64,000 nt of DNA, taken from Prostheceraeus crozeri (Eukaryota > Platyhelminthes > Polycladida > Euryleptidae). This document shows positions 45,791-57,648 of this stretch, in pieces (within the stretch, counting starts at the first letter, position 1; every line of letters starts with the position of its first letter). The notes beneath the pieces are model-generated. The model saw only the letters and a program-made list of their open reading frames with translations, had not been told where the DNA came from and ran no database searches. A program made the translations under genes and the position numbers. Location: NCBI GenBank assembly GCA_907163375.1, contig CAJQUW010005733.1, forward strand, positions 1 to 64,000, given 5' to 3'.

Positions 45791-47469
45791 GGTAAACTGG
45801 AATTTACTATCTAGTAGAATTAGGAATTCACTATCTAGTAGATTTCTTGAAATATACGACGTAGAATTGCTGCAAACTCGGTGTGTGATACAATCTCGAT
45901 CATCTCAAAGCATGGATGGCTGAATGGAATTCAAAATTAATTCCAAAGTGCAATTAAATATAAAACAAAGTTTTCTAACTTGTTTTTCTGTCTACTATCT
46001 AGTAGATTTCTTTACTATCTAGAAGATTTCGGAATAAACAAGAAATTTTGTATGTGCTTGCAAAATTACGTGCTCGCGAATGGAATATTAACAAAGTTAC
46101 AGACACAAAAAACCAAGCGTGTTATTAAAAAAGAGGATCTGAATTATCAACCAATTAAATGCATGAACTTTTTCAATGCTTCTTAGCCAGCTGTTCCAAG
46201 CTTTGCAGAGATTAGCAGCATGGTATTAATTCTGGCACTCCTATATTTTTTCACTTTAACACACCCTAAATACATCCAAGTCGATTGGAAGCCCTACAAA
46301 CCCTTCACATAATCTGTTATCAGTCTCTGAATGAAATTTCTCCGAAATTCCAACCATAGGCCAACCGTGAGGCAAGTTCGACTTAAGTTTTCGATTATCT
46401 ATCCAGAAGATTGTCCAACTGTCAAGTAGATTTCTGATACTGCATGCCCTGTAGTGCATCTCAGTCGAATTTCAGGTCTGGAGACACACCATTTCAAGGG
46501 GTTCATCTTCATCAACTTCCCGTATCACCAAGAGGTCAGTCATGGTCTCAGATATGCAACTCTCCTTAACGTCGGCCCTAAATCTAAGTCCACTATCTGG
46601 AAGATGCCTCTACTATCTACTAGATTTCTCATGCAGTTTCAGAAATCTACTTGATAGTTGGACAATCTTCTGGATAGTTAATCGAAAACTTAAGTCTAAC
46701 TTACCTGACAGTTGGCCTATAGTTGGAATTTCGGAGAAATTTCATTCAAAGACTGATTGTAGATAAAGTAAAAGGTTTGCAGTGCTTCCAATCGACTGGG
46801 ATGTACTTCTGGGTATGTAGTTTCAGAAATCTACATGATAGTTGGACAATCTTCTGGATAGTTAATCGAAAACTTAAGTCGAACTTGCCTCGCGGTTGGC
46901 CTATGGTTGGAATTTCGGAGAAATTTCATTCAGAGACTGATAACAGATTATGTGAAGGGTTTGTAGGGCTTCCAATCGACTTGGATGTATTTAGGGTGTG
47001 TTAAAGTGAAAAAATATAGGAGTGCCAGAATTAATACCATGCTGCTAATCTCAGCAAAGCTTGGAACAGCTGGCTAAGAAGCATTGAAAAAGTTCATGCA
47101 TTTAATTGGTTGATAATTCAGATCCTCTTTTTTAATAACACGCTTGGTTTTTTGTGTCTGTAACTTTGTTAATATTCCATTCGCGAGCACGTAATTTTGC
47201 AAGCACATACAAAATTTCTTGTTTATTCCGAAATCTTCTAGATAGTAAAGAAATCTACTAGATAGTAGACAGAAAAACAAGTTAGAAAACTTTGTTTTAT
47301 ATTTAATTGCACTTTGGAATTAATTTTGAATTCCATTCAGCCATCCATGCTTTGAGATGATCGAGATTGTATCACACACCGAGTTTGCAGCAATTCTACG
47401 TCGTATATTTCAAGAAATCTACTAGATAGTGAATTCCTAATTCTACTAGATAGTAAATTCCAGTTTACC
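45791..47469. mobile_element. 1.68-kb foldback element with perfect 8-bp target duplication
   Basis: Two arms of about 660 bp are almost perfect inverted copies; the same 68-codon frame is read at 45980-46186 (+) and 47074-47280 (-). The ends are GGTAAACTGGAATTTACTAT and its reverse complement. TATGTTAT flanks both sides (45783-45790 and 47470-47477). ACTATCTAGTAGATTTC and related words recur many times inside the arms. The centre (46460-46860) contains partly duplicated arm sequence. GG termini with 8-bp duplication would fit Merlin- or hAT-related foldback elements. Confidence 0.85.
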
Positions 47470-47506
47470 TATGTTATTGGGGTTAAGTGGATTAATTCAC
47501 ACACTA

Positions 47507-48215
47507 CACCAGTGTTTCTCAACTGTGCATGGTCTGTGGCCCCCTTCACACCCATTCGAATTTCCGTGGCCCTATGTTTATTTTCTGATGGCATTTCATT
47601 TCTCATTCAACTTCTTCGTTGCTACTTTCTCCAAGTTTCTTCAACCCCTGCGATTACATGAATTTACTTAAATTTTGTCGTTGCAAATTAAGCACAGAGT
47701 ACCGATATTCTGAGCAAACCGGAATTGAAGCAAATAATAATATATGAGTTTGATTTGTCCCTGGCTTCATAATTGATTTCATCTTTTGATTCGTAGCACA
47801 TGAATAAGTAATAGTTCTACGCTATTAAAAATAACCGACAAGGGTGAATTTATCACGATAAATCAAATGCTCTGTAAAAAAAACATCGACGGAAGATTCA
47901 GTGCAACATCTTTTCATGCCTTATTCACGCGAATTTTTTGATGTTCTTTTATTTACCGGTACTCGAAGCATACAAATGCGTTGCAAACCAAAAAGTTTCT
48001 GATTGCTTTTTCTACCCAAAGATGCTCAAACAAAATACTTATTTTATTTATATTTGTGTCCAATCCGTTTCTCTGACGGGGAGTAGCCTATCCTGGCAAT
48101 TTTCCATAAATTAGCTGATACGCGCAACCTTGGCGTACTGTATGTACTCCTCTTGTGGCCCAAAGACAATGGTCTCGTGGCTCCCTAACCATTGCACTAA
48201 ACCCTATGTCTACAT
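47507..48215. mobile_element. Possible hAT/Charlie-like non-autonomous element
   Basis: The left edge reads CAGTGTTTCTCAACTGTG followed by GTGGCCCCC, the usual start of Charlie-type hAT elements. A region near 48160-48215 (GTGGCCC, CGTGGCTCCCTAACCATTG) resembles the reversed other end, but the match is poor and no duplication was found. Confidence 0.35.
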
Positions 48216-49170
48216 TTACGTGTATTACTTCATCAATTCTTTGCAAGCTATCAAATTAAACACTTAGTTAGACTTATTTATAACATCTGCTACGAGAATG
48301 TGATAGAATTATTTATTTCATTATTCAATCAAAAACGCCTTATATGAAAATATGGAATGTGCATATTAACTCGTCAATTAAAAGACATATAATAGCGATA
48401 TAAAAACGTTAGCATGTTTGAAAATCGTTGATATAGTAAACTCGATAGGTCTAAAAACAGAATTGCCATATCGATATTGGTGGAACGCACGTGCATAGTT
48501 TGAGCTGGCACTGTCTACGCTGACGGAAATTTGATCTACCTGTCTCGAATACGCAACGCTCCATCATTTTTACACAAAGCAAATAAGAGCGATCGAGGTA
48601 AATTACATGCATCATTTATCAATTAAAATGTCAAAGTTAAGGGAAGAATCTCATTCATTAAAGGTGCTGATAATGCTATTTTTGTTATGTAAGGCGTTTT
48701 TTCTCTAAAGTATAAAGTCTTTGTAGTTGATAGATAAAAGTCTGCTTAATTAACTAGCTAAGCTTATTAAAAACTCCAGACATACTAACAATTTCCATGA
48801 AACAAAGTGAGATAAAGACATTTTATGAAGAATATGTCTATACTAGTCACATGCTCTAATCACATCATCATAATTCTCATGTCGGTTGCAAGTTATGAAG
48901 CATGCGGTAGGCGTACAAAACAAAGTAAATGTGCTGGAATGTCAACACAGTTACTGTGAATTGTAGGATTTACCCGAGTTTTCCAGATGCGTCACACATA
49001 TATATGCAATTCATGTGCCATACAAAGGGATTTACTTTCAACGTCATGAAATCTGTTTAGTTTAAGTGAAAATATCAAACAGAATTGTTGTATCATTTCA
49101 TTGCTAATAGGGGGCTCATGCATGACATGGAATGCACATTTTGGCCTATAAACAAAGTCTTTACACATAC
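48216..49170. other. Stretch without recognisable gene
   Basis: It is AT-rich and nothing firm is seen. Confidence 0.3.
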
Positions 49171-49310
49171 CTTTTGCAAGACATCCAAGGGCGTACAATC
49201 TATCTCTCCGAAGCATTCCTGTATGGCAATTTCCGACCCACTGTCCGGGCTGTTCCGAGGCTGTAAGAAACTCCGAAGGCGTTGTGAAGTACGCCATGAC
49301 CAGCTTTCAG
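49171..49310 (-). CDS. Candidate exon of unknown gene
   Basis: This is a locally GC-richer stretch with balanced amino-acid composition on the minus strand (FLQPRNSPDSGSEIAIQECF, then GEIDCTPLDVLQK). It ends at AAAAG|gtatgtg, a good donor. The upstream acceptor is unclear (CTGAAAG near 49310). I do not recognise the protein. Other frames are also open, so this may be chance. Confidence 0.25.
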
Positions 49311-49810
49311 AAATTGTCATAATCCGTCAACAATTTATGAAAAAGATAATTGCTATGTCACCTTTTTTGTACATGCGGTATTTCAACTAAGTGTTGCAAT
49401 AAGCCGCATGGATGGACATGAATGGCTACCCTGTGGTTGATTAGGGGGCACAAAAAGGACGTCATCTTTGATTAATAATGCCCACCTTGATTTAGTAGGC
49501 CACTCGTGGCCATACTTTCGGTCTTTGGCATCTTCAGTCAATGAATCATGATAATTGATAGGTTAAATAAATGGTATGCTGAATTGTCGAGACTTCACAC
49601 TAAATTGAACCACTACAAATTATTTAAGGTTAAAGTCTCAAAGAGGATATCAGCTTTGATACATAAATTCTCCAAGATGTGATATGACTTCTCTTGGAAC
49701 TTCAACCCCTCATTGTAAAAGTTCAGAAATTATGGCTAAACAGAAATCGTTTGTGACTTATTGGACACTCTATGTAAGATATTCTTTTGTTTGCGTTACT
49801 CGTATCACAG

Positions 49811-49986
49811 CCTTCAACAGTGTCAACCAAGTTCACAAATCTTCATCCATCTTTCCACACTTTCATGTCCGATGGAAATCTAAAGAAACACAGTACGGTA
49901 TATGTAGACATTGTTGTCATTCTTATTATTTCACTTAGAAACACGATGCCGCACCCTGATGGTAGTCAAATATCGACGGATGATCA
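49811..49986 (+). CDS. Candidate exon of unknown gene
   Basis: The stretch is bounded by a good acceptor (TTCTTTTGTTTGCGTTACTC then GTATCACAG) and a strong donor (GTAAGTGG). One open frame of 58 codons carries FTNLHPSFHTFMSDGNLKKH and a hydrophobic VYVDIVVILIISL segment. It is 176 nt with no recognised family and no partner exon found. It could be a real exon of an unidentified gene lying between STAMBP and SKIC2. Confidence 0.3.
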
Positions 49987-49989
49987 GTA

Positions 49990-51840
49990 AGTGGATTTCA
50001 CTTCGAATACGTGGTCTTAAAATACATTCCAATATCTAGTTGACTTGGCTCTCCATGCAGCCAGTAGCGAATGCTTCTATATTCCTTACGCCTGTCCCCG
50101 GTGACCTCATCATCAATTCTGTTTTCGGCTGTTCTGCGCATGCGACGCTACTTGACATGGCGAGAGATGTACCATTTAACTCAGTAGACAGCTATATATT
50201 TTGCTTTCTTAAGTGGTCAATTTTGGTCAGCAGGCCTTCCGATTGAAAATTGAGCGGTTTCTTTGATTCAAAATTTCAACATGAAGGCGATGGAATTTTT
50301 TGATGAAACTTGACATATAATGTAAGCTATCTATCCTTCAGCTTCATCATGATCTAAATATTTTAAGATTTGTTGAATGCACAAAGAGATGATGCAACAC
50401 TAATAACATTTACCAAAAAAACGTTGCTAAAAAATCCTGACACGTTTTTTCATTAAAGATGTTCAACTTCAATTAACTTTATACCATGTAAAAGGGAGTT
50501 TGGGTTGTGTCTGGTCAGTTGTGGTCAGCAGACTTAAAAGTATGAATGTTTAGTCAATTCATTCACCAATACAGAAAATTAAGATTATCACCATTGAATC
50601 TGGCTTGTGTTAAGCTTTCAGGTGATATATAATATTTTTCGAATTCGGACAACAATTTGTACAATTTCATTCAATTTACACTTTTACCTAACTTTCCACT
50701 ACTTTCGCGTTAATAATGTTTCTAACGGCTAACTGCACACAACTTCATAACTTCTGTTGCATTGACGTTTGCGCTTTCGAGTTTGGGTTTAAAAGAATAT
50801 TGGTGTTATCATCTCCAAAAACATGTAACTTTTATCAAGATCGGACCATCCGTTCACTGGCAAACTTCAAATTTGTATTATTCCCATACTCAACCATTTG
50901 ATGAGTCATCAGTTCCTTCGTTTGAGGTCAGAAAATTTCGAATCCTTGATCTACGCGCCCGCAGACTTGTCGCCATCTGTTCACAAACAACAGCAATTCT
51001 TTACGCCGCAGTAGTGTTGCTGCGCTTACGTCCGATAAGTGGATCGACAAATTTTTTTATCAACTCATTCAATGATGACAGGAGACGGAGCAGTTATGAT
51101 ATGATCTATGTAATTGACCAGATGACGGGAGATCGTAAAGATTTTTCAAAAAAGTGGCAAAAACTCCCCAAGTAATTTAAGGGTTTCTATGTAATAATTT
51201 AAGTAAATATCGATATCTTCTTAAATTATTACATCGACGACCTTAGACTATTTGGGAAATTTTTTGCTACTTCTTTCGTTGAAAATTTATGATTTGATCA
51301 TATGAAATAATAAACTTCTAATCACTGATTGCTTCATTTAATTAGGCAGACCACACTGATTCCTTAATCAAGTAAGTGTCTCGGCTGACCAAGTGAATAA
51401 GTTATGTAATCAATTAAATGAGCTTACAGTTATATTTGATGAGAATGAATAGGCCTAAGAGATGAAAGAGTTTTCGGATTGTGCAACGATTTAGGATGCG
51501 GACTGATGTGGCCGATCGCCTTTCTCCAGCCTTCATTGGTAGTTTAGTTTTGTACATCAACATAGTAGGCTATCCGAAAGTATCCATCAGTGAGCAACCA
51601 GCGATCGAGGCCGAATATAGACGCGTACATTTATATAGAATGATTCAGACATACAGGATCGTGCGTTTTTGTAGTCACCATAAATGAAATAATATTTGCA
51701 TTACAGAGGATTCCTCCTAATGCTTGTTCCAAGGTACAGCGGTTTTGTATTGATTTCAGTTTGTTATTAGGTAGCAGAACTACACTCCGAAGCAGCAATT
51801 GCTATTTACTGGTGTTCCTTCAATCGAGGAAGCCATTCGT
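49990..51840. other. Stretch without recognisable gene
   Basis: Short frames at 50040-50246 and 50762-51175 lack clear coding signatures. A TAAATTATTACAT-type inverted pair lies near 51178-51234. Nothing else is seen. Confidence 0.3.
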
Positions 51841-52536
51841 TCCGATCATTCTACCGCTTTTGAACTATTCAGTCGTTTGAGGACCCCTGTTGGAAAGAGC
51901 ATGGACTTATGAGCTCGGGTAAAGATTCTGAACAAAAAGTTTCTCTGGTAAATTTTACTAAGCGACAACTTTCAATATTTGACGAATCTGATTCGAAAGA
52001 TTTCATAGCTAAAGTTTTGAATGTGACAGCTATGATAGTCGTAACAAAGTTACCATACTTGATGAAAATGAAGTTTTCACAATCGTAAGCAATCAAAACT
52101 CATGGATAGCGACATTTTGGCTGCTCTTCTAGTTGTAACTTCTGATGATGTGATTGCCAACATAGCGTCTGATGTCAAATTCCGGATTATTTCTAAGTAT
52201 ACTGATGCTCCACCAGATTTGAGAACTCTTCCATTGAATTCGAACATCGTGGCGTAGTTTAGCTGAGTATAAGTTTTCAAAGCTATCAGATTTTTTTCCT
52301 TCAAACAGCAGCGGCTGAATTGATGGTTTGCATCCAGCTAATTTAAAAGATCTTATTCGTCGAGATACATCAGAATCTAGAGCACGTCTTCTCTCAAGCC
52401 TTGCTGATTTGATGAATGGGTTTCCTCGCGGAGACCTTCCTGATCGGATTAGAGAATTATTTTTCTCTACATCTTTGATTGCGCTAAAGAAGAAGGAATG
52501 AGGTGTGCGAGCTATTGCTATTGGTAACACTTTGAG

Positions 52537-53213
52537 ATGCTGGTAACAGAAGTACTCGTAAGGGCTTGCCTTTCTGATGTCGCTTTTGACCTGAAGCCTT
52601 TCCAGCTAGGTTGTGGCGTGAAAGGTGTTTGTGAATCATTAGCATATGCAGCCAGAGAGCATGTAGAATCAAAGTGGAATGATGATTCAGATGATCCTCA
52701 TGTCATAGTGAAATTGGATGTGAAAAATGCATTAAATACTTTGAGAAGGGATCACGTGCTAGAAACCTTATGCTCGAGAATACCGTCAATTTACCCATTG
52801 GCTCGACAGGCCTACTCATCACACTCGTCTTTGCTCTTAGGTGATGACTTTATAAAATCCTTGACATGCATTCAACAGGGAGATCATATTGGCCTCTCGC
52901 CTTTTTGCTTGCCGTTGGTGAGATAGCGCACTCCGTCAAATGTCCTTTTAATATATGGTACTTGGACGATGTGACTTTGGCGGGTCCTGCATCCATGGCA
53001 TTAAATGATCTTGTGAAAATTATCCCACAACTGTCAAGCATCGGCTTGATATTGAATCCGAATAAGTGTGAGACAATCAATTTGGGACAATCAAATGATC
53101 ATTTCAGTTTTTTTCTCGAACAGCTTGAATGCGTTTTACCTTCAATAACAGCTACGCAATTTGAGAATTCACAATTCCTGGGTTCTCCAATTGTGTCTTC
53201 AGCTCTAAAATAA
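52537..53213 (+). pseudogene. Reverse transcriptase core of the decayed retroelement
   Basis: PFQLGCGVKGVCESLAYAAR leads to VIVKLDVKNALNTLRRDHVL (motif A, catalytic Asp; the family usually has NAFN). Then come CIQQGDHIGLSPF (motif B, normally QGDPLG) and NIWYLDDVTLAGPASMALND (motif C, catalytic Asp pair). The region ends GLILNPNKCETINLG. The motif set is intact in order although the frame is not continuous. Its distinctive DDVTLAG separates it from the CR1-type LINE at 32-34 kb. Confidence 0.65.
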
Positions 53214-53360
53214 TTTTTGAAAGCTAAAAAGGTTGTCTTTGATAGATTAAGAAGCCACATTCAACATTTGGATTCTCATTCAGAATTTTTCTTATTAAAG
53301 AATTGTCTTGCAGTCCCTAAATAATTATGGTCTGCTGCGTGCTATAAGATTCCTTCAAAA

Positions 53361-54513
53361 TTGTCCTCTTACGACGACTCGTTGAAATTATGCACTAGCA
53401 CTATTTGCGATGTAGAATTCGACGACTTACATCGGAAGCATGCCAGTTTGCCAGTTAAACTTGGTGGTTTCGGTCTTCGACAATTCAGCGATCTTGCTTT
53501 GCCAGCGTATCTGTCATCTGTATCTGCCTGTGACTCTTTAGTTGAAGAAATTCCGTCCAATTCAATTGAGTTTCAACAGCGCCGAGGAGTTGATGGCTTT
53601 TATCATTGGACAACACTTGCTCTTCTTGGTCTTACAAATTCCTGAAAATTGTGGATCTCAAAAATATTAAGACATGATCGCATGTGAGGACCGCATTCGT
53701 TTGCTCTGCCAAAGTTTGGATCAGCGTCGCTTAACGGCTTTCATGACTGGTGCAACACCTCACAGTGGAACTTGGCTCCATTCAATACCACGTCCAACGC
53801 TAGGTACATTGCTGGATGACGAGACTTCCCGCATATCAGTGGCATTCCGCATTGGTGCATAAGTTTGAGGATCCCATAAATGCAAATGTGGCTTCATTGT
53901 TGATGTTTTGGGTCATCATCCGCTCTCGTGTAAGCAGAGTTGTGGTCGTCTACTTAGGCATTCCGCTCTAAATTATGTCATTAAGCGAGCTTTCGACAGA
54001 GCTGGAGTTCCTGCAGCTCTCAAACCTGTTGGACGTGGCCAAGGAGATGGCAAAAGACCTGATGGGATGACCACCTTTCCTTTTTCAATGGGACGCGCAT
54101 TACTATGTTATGTTACGCGTACTGATGCATTTGCCCAAAACGCGATCAGTTTGGCTATCACGCCTGGATCCGCTGCCAAAAGAGCTGAAGATCGCGTTCT
54201 ACTTGAACGGTGCTGTTTCGAACCACCAGCCTTCGAAACGAGTGGTTGCTTAGGTCCAAGAACATTAAAGACTGTATCCAGGTTGGGTCATCGGATTTCC
54301 CAGCTTAAAGAAGAGCCGCGGGAGACCGATTGGCTGTTTCAGCGCATCTCTCTAGCGATCATCAGAGAAAGCGCTAAGTCAGGCTTAGCAGCCAACAATT
54401 CACGCTCTTTTTTATATTTCAAATTTTTTACTTTAACTCATTATGCTTTTACATTCTCGCATTTATTTTGTTCTTTCAGTGGTCTCCTTGTATTACAAGT
54501 TTTATATTGCTGA
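53361..54513 (+). pseudogene. C-terminal domain of the decayed retroelement (endonuclease-like)
   Basis: RLGGFGLR-type text (KLGGFGLRQFSDLALPAYL) follows the RT. A cysteine/histidine cluster (around HHPLSCKQSCGRLLRHSALN) is next to IKRAFDRAGVPAALKPVG, then DGKRPDGMTTFPFSMGRALL and RTDAFA. The RPD...D spacing after a zinc cluster is the pattern of restriction-like endonucleases of early-branching non-LTR elements; this inference rests on pattern only. The final frame (53908-54513) is open for 201 codons. Confidence 0.5.
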
Positions 54514-54520
54514 TGTGGAA

Positions 54521-55368
54521 ATATGAGCATTCTCGGTATGCGAAAACATGCCACTGTATGCACTGGTCTTAAGTCCATTTTATCTGCATGCGATCCTCAG
54601 TTAGTGTATACATCATTGATACAGTCCTTTTCAGCATACAATACCTGTATTCGTTGGCATTGACCAAAAACAGAGTTGCGTTTTTCAGAGAATAGAAAAT
54701 TGCGCGCACAGAATAATATGTTGAACATCTTGTGATGCAGATATATCGGAATGAAGTACAGTTTTTTGAATGACCTAAAAGCAAAGGCGTTTTATGCAGC
54801 TATCGTATGAAGATTTATGACAAAAATTTATTTTATGAATCAACACCGACTCACATCCTTCTCTGTAAAGTACGAGTACGTGATGGTATTGAAACGAAGC
54901 TTGTGACGTGTGATATGCATTATTTCCACTTATTTTACTATGTATATTCTTTATTAAGTAAAGTGAAGTATCTTCGGCTATTATCTTCAAAAATATTTCC
55001 ATTTGCTTCTGAGTATTGACTTGCTTTCCCACTTAAATTCTAAATCGTTCAATTTCAGTTTTATCTTAGGAAATTGCTTTTTATCATCGTACTTATATTA
55101 ACTTAAATAACTTTCAGCACGCATTCATGTTGATTCAGCTCATCAAATATTATTGAATCTAGGATTTTCCCATAATTCCCAGTGCATAATTCTCACAGTC
55201 TTAAATAATGATCATAACTTAAGTCATTTTGGTAATTAATAAAACGTATGGCTTGCCCTTCAGAATGCATGTGGTACAGTCTCACCCGCCGACATGAAGT
55301 GTTCATGGCGCACAAAGCTTCACAGCGAAGATCTATCTTATCATACAACTGAAATAATTCGCATTTTT
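54521..55368. other. Region upstream of SKIC2 exon 1
   Basis: It contains no recognisable gene. The last 15 bases before the exon form a splice acceptor, so this is probably intron or outron sequence of SKIC2. Confidence 0.35.
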
Positions 55369-55382
55369 TTCATTGCAGGAAA
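55366..55382 (+). other. Splice acceptor just before the SKIC2 start codon
   Basis: TTTTTTTCATTGCAG is followed by GAAA and the ATG. The strong pyrimidine tract shows the 5' leader is joined from elsewhere, by cis- or trans-splicing. Confidence 0.65.
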
Positions 55383-56385
55383 ATGACAGATGTGTATGAA
55401 ATTTACGAAAAGTTGGAAGACTTTCTTTCACCAGAAATTTTGCCATTATTTTCCCGTGATCGATGGTTGATTCCTCCTAATGCCGATATTCCTAATGAAG
55501 ATGTTCGTGAATTGTCACGTTCTCTTCAAGTATGGACACCGCAACCCTTGAACTTGACATTGGCACCAGTTCGCGATCCAGTAAGTGGACATGTTCGCAG
55601 CTTTAAGGAGTCTCAAGTTGATTCGACCTCAAGCTTAGAAATAGAGTTGCTGTCACGTAAAAAGGACTCACACAAAACAGACGAAGAAAGTGAAATAAGT
55701 GAGAAAAAAGAAAATGTTGTATCTGATGCTTTATTGACGACACCGCCTGGATTAGACGAAGGCATGCCCTATCTGTCGCATACTACAAATGTCAAATTCA
55801 ATGACTTCCCAACTTTGAATCAAGACGGAAATAAAATCACTTCTAAATCCATTCTCAATCGCTTAAGTTTTACACTACCCACACTAACAGCACAAGACAT
55901 GTCAAAAAGCGATTTCGATAGCGAAAACGAAAGTGATGAAGAATCGGACGAAGACTCTGTTTCAGAGGAAAGCACTGAAATTGAATATCGAAATACCGCA
56001 ATTGATGTCAAAAAAGATGAAGCGTTGCTGCTACCGGTTCAACAGCAATATTCTCTACTACCAAAGGCAAAATCATGGGCTTTTCCTGTGGATACTAAAA
56101 ATACTCCAGTTTCTGATTTTCACATTACGGTGTCACGCCCAGCGCGTATTTGGCCGTTCGAATTGGATACATTTCAGAAACAAGCGGTGATATATTTGGA
56201 ACAACATCGTGATGTGTTTGTTTCTGCTCATACCTCCGCTGGTAAAACAGTAGTTGCTGAATATGCTATAGCGTTGTCTAAGCGGCATAATAAACGCACA
56301 ATTTACACGTCTCCAATAAAAGCGCTCTCCAATCAGAAGTTTCGAGAGTTCAAAGACCATTTTGATGATGTCGGTCTTATCACCG
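55383..56385 (+). CDS. SKIC2: SKI2-type RNA helicase, first coding exon (partial gene)
   Basis: This is the N-terminal 334 codons of the DExH helicase that threads mRNA into the cytoplasmic exosome as part of the SKI complex. The N-terminal arm (residues 1-240) holds [32 protein letters not shown] and an acidic Ser/Glu/Asp stretch at about 178-200. [15 protein letters not shown] then leads into the helicase: [11 protein letters not shown] (Q-like motif, about 257-268), [17 protein letters not shown] (Walker A, 282-289) and [19 protein letters not shown] (motif Ia). The exon ends GLIT plus one base at ACCG|gtaagt, phase 1; the next exon should start with the DVQL block. The ATG at 55383 follows TTTCATTGCAG plus four bases. 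Closest alternative is MTR4, but the N-terminal arm fits SKI2. Confidence 0.92.
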
Positions 56386-56450
56386 GTAAGTGTAGTTAAA
56401 TTTGATTCCTGAGTAAAGTAATTTAATGATTGAAGCAATTTTTTCTTGTA

Positions 56451-57648
56451 CAGTAGAATTCGCATATATCGGCGCCTCAAGGGACAGACGAAAACCGCCG
56501 ATATATGCGAACTCCCTGAATTTTGAAGTTTTGTGAAATCTACACGAGCTCTGAGATCATGCCATGCATCATACAATGTATATACGTGTATTGACTCATG
56601 AATTATTGCGTTGCTATACTTAAATACATGTACATATTGACTTATTGTCCAACATGTACAGTGCATGCACATGTAATTGTGTCTATGTATTCAATAGATA
56701 TCTAAAAATTGTGCCTTTCTGAACTGATGCTTGCAACGTAAGTATCGCAAGCCGGATATCACTATGTTTGTCAAAAACTGGGTATGCTTTTTGAATCAAG
56801 AAGATTGAAGCTTCTTCATGCCTACATGCTTACCTGCTATATGAAGCACAAAACAAAGAAGAGTATGCATAAATCAAGACGCTGCTAAGAGTCACGTGCA
56901 GGCAAGGCCAGCCAATCTAAGTCAATCAAGACGCTGCTAAGAGTCACGTGCAGGCAAGGCCAGCCAATCTAAGTCAATCAAGACGCTGCTAAGAGTCACG
57001 TGCAGGCGAAACCATAGAGATGGATGGGGTGGCGAGCCGCTTTCGGTCTAGAGAGAGGACATGCATCGAACTCAACAACGTTTTCGACGGTAGCTTGTGC
57101 TCCTTTGATGACGCAACAGTCACTAAGTCAGGTCTGACAATAGCATCGTAGGTGAAGGCGTTAACAATGCAATCATCACGTCGAATGAAAGACTAATTAT
57201 GTGAGAATTATCAGTGAGATACAGTGGCAAGCCTACTTATCTTTCCTCGGCTGCTAGATTCTACAATTTTGATCAAGCCCCCAAACATGATCGAGATGAA
57301 TTGTAGAAGATCTAAATTTTCACATGCCACTAGAATAGTTAGAATCGGATAGTCCTAACAGAATCTACAGCCATCCGCGTCCACATATACTGTCATTCTA
57401 GTGACTCTTCTAGGCAAAACACATCGCTTGAGGATTTCCAGGAAATCCGCCGTTATAAACGAACTTTTTTCTGTCAGGGACAGCGAAAATGCGCCGATAT
57501 AGGCGAATCGTCGATATAGCCGAAGCTGATATAAGCGAACTCGATTATATGGAAAAGATAGGAAATTTTGCCGGGACAAAAAGAAACCGCTGATATAGAC
57601 GAACCGTGTAGAAGATACAGCCGAAGCCGATATATGCGAATTCTACTG
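56451..57648. mobile_element. Non-autonomous pogo/Tigger-like element
   Basis: The ends CAGTAGAATTCGCATATATC and its exact reverse complement are flanked by TA on both sides (56449-56450, 57649-57650). The CAGTAGAA start is the classical pogo terminus. Subterminal CCGATATAKGCGAA words recur at both ends. It is 1,198 bp and no transposase was recognised. Confidence 0.85.
56874..57007. repeat. 52-bp tandem repeat, about 2.6 copies
   Basis: Units starting TCAAGACGCTGCTAAGAG at 56874, 56926 and 56978 are essentially identical. Each unit contains a CACGTG E-box. The array lies inside the pogo-like element. Confidence 0.9.

Larger units (their letters stand above)
51850..54520 (+). mobile_element. 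Decayed retroelement with RT and endonuclease-like tail
   Basis: A plus-strand series of broken frames shows, in order: an N-terminal region (about 51850-52500, with ARLLSSLADLMNGFPRGDLP and a VRAIAIGNT block); the RT core (52540-53210); and a C-terminal region with a Cys/His cluster and a GKRPDG motif (53900-54400). Such RTs (VRPIGIG.. / QGDP / DDVTLAG) are common in cnidarians and other invertebrates; the RPD...D tail recalls the restriction-like endonuclease of R2-type LINEs. Class is uncertain and several breaks are present. Confidence 0.65.

Noticed and set aside
45980-46186. A 68-codon frame found identically on both strands (also 47074-47280) as a conserved gene
   Set aside because: The identity is explained by the inverted arms of the foldback element; the frame has no coding signature and contains the repeated CTATCTAGTAG words.
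47471-47671. A 66-codon plus frame next to the foldback element as a gene
   Set aside because: It overlaps the CAGTGTTTCTCAAC hAT-like end and looks like repeat-derived translation.
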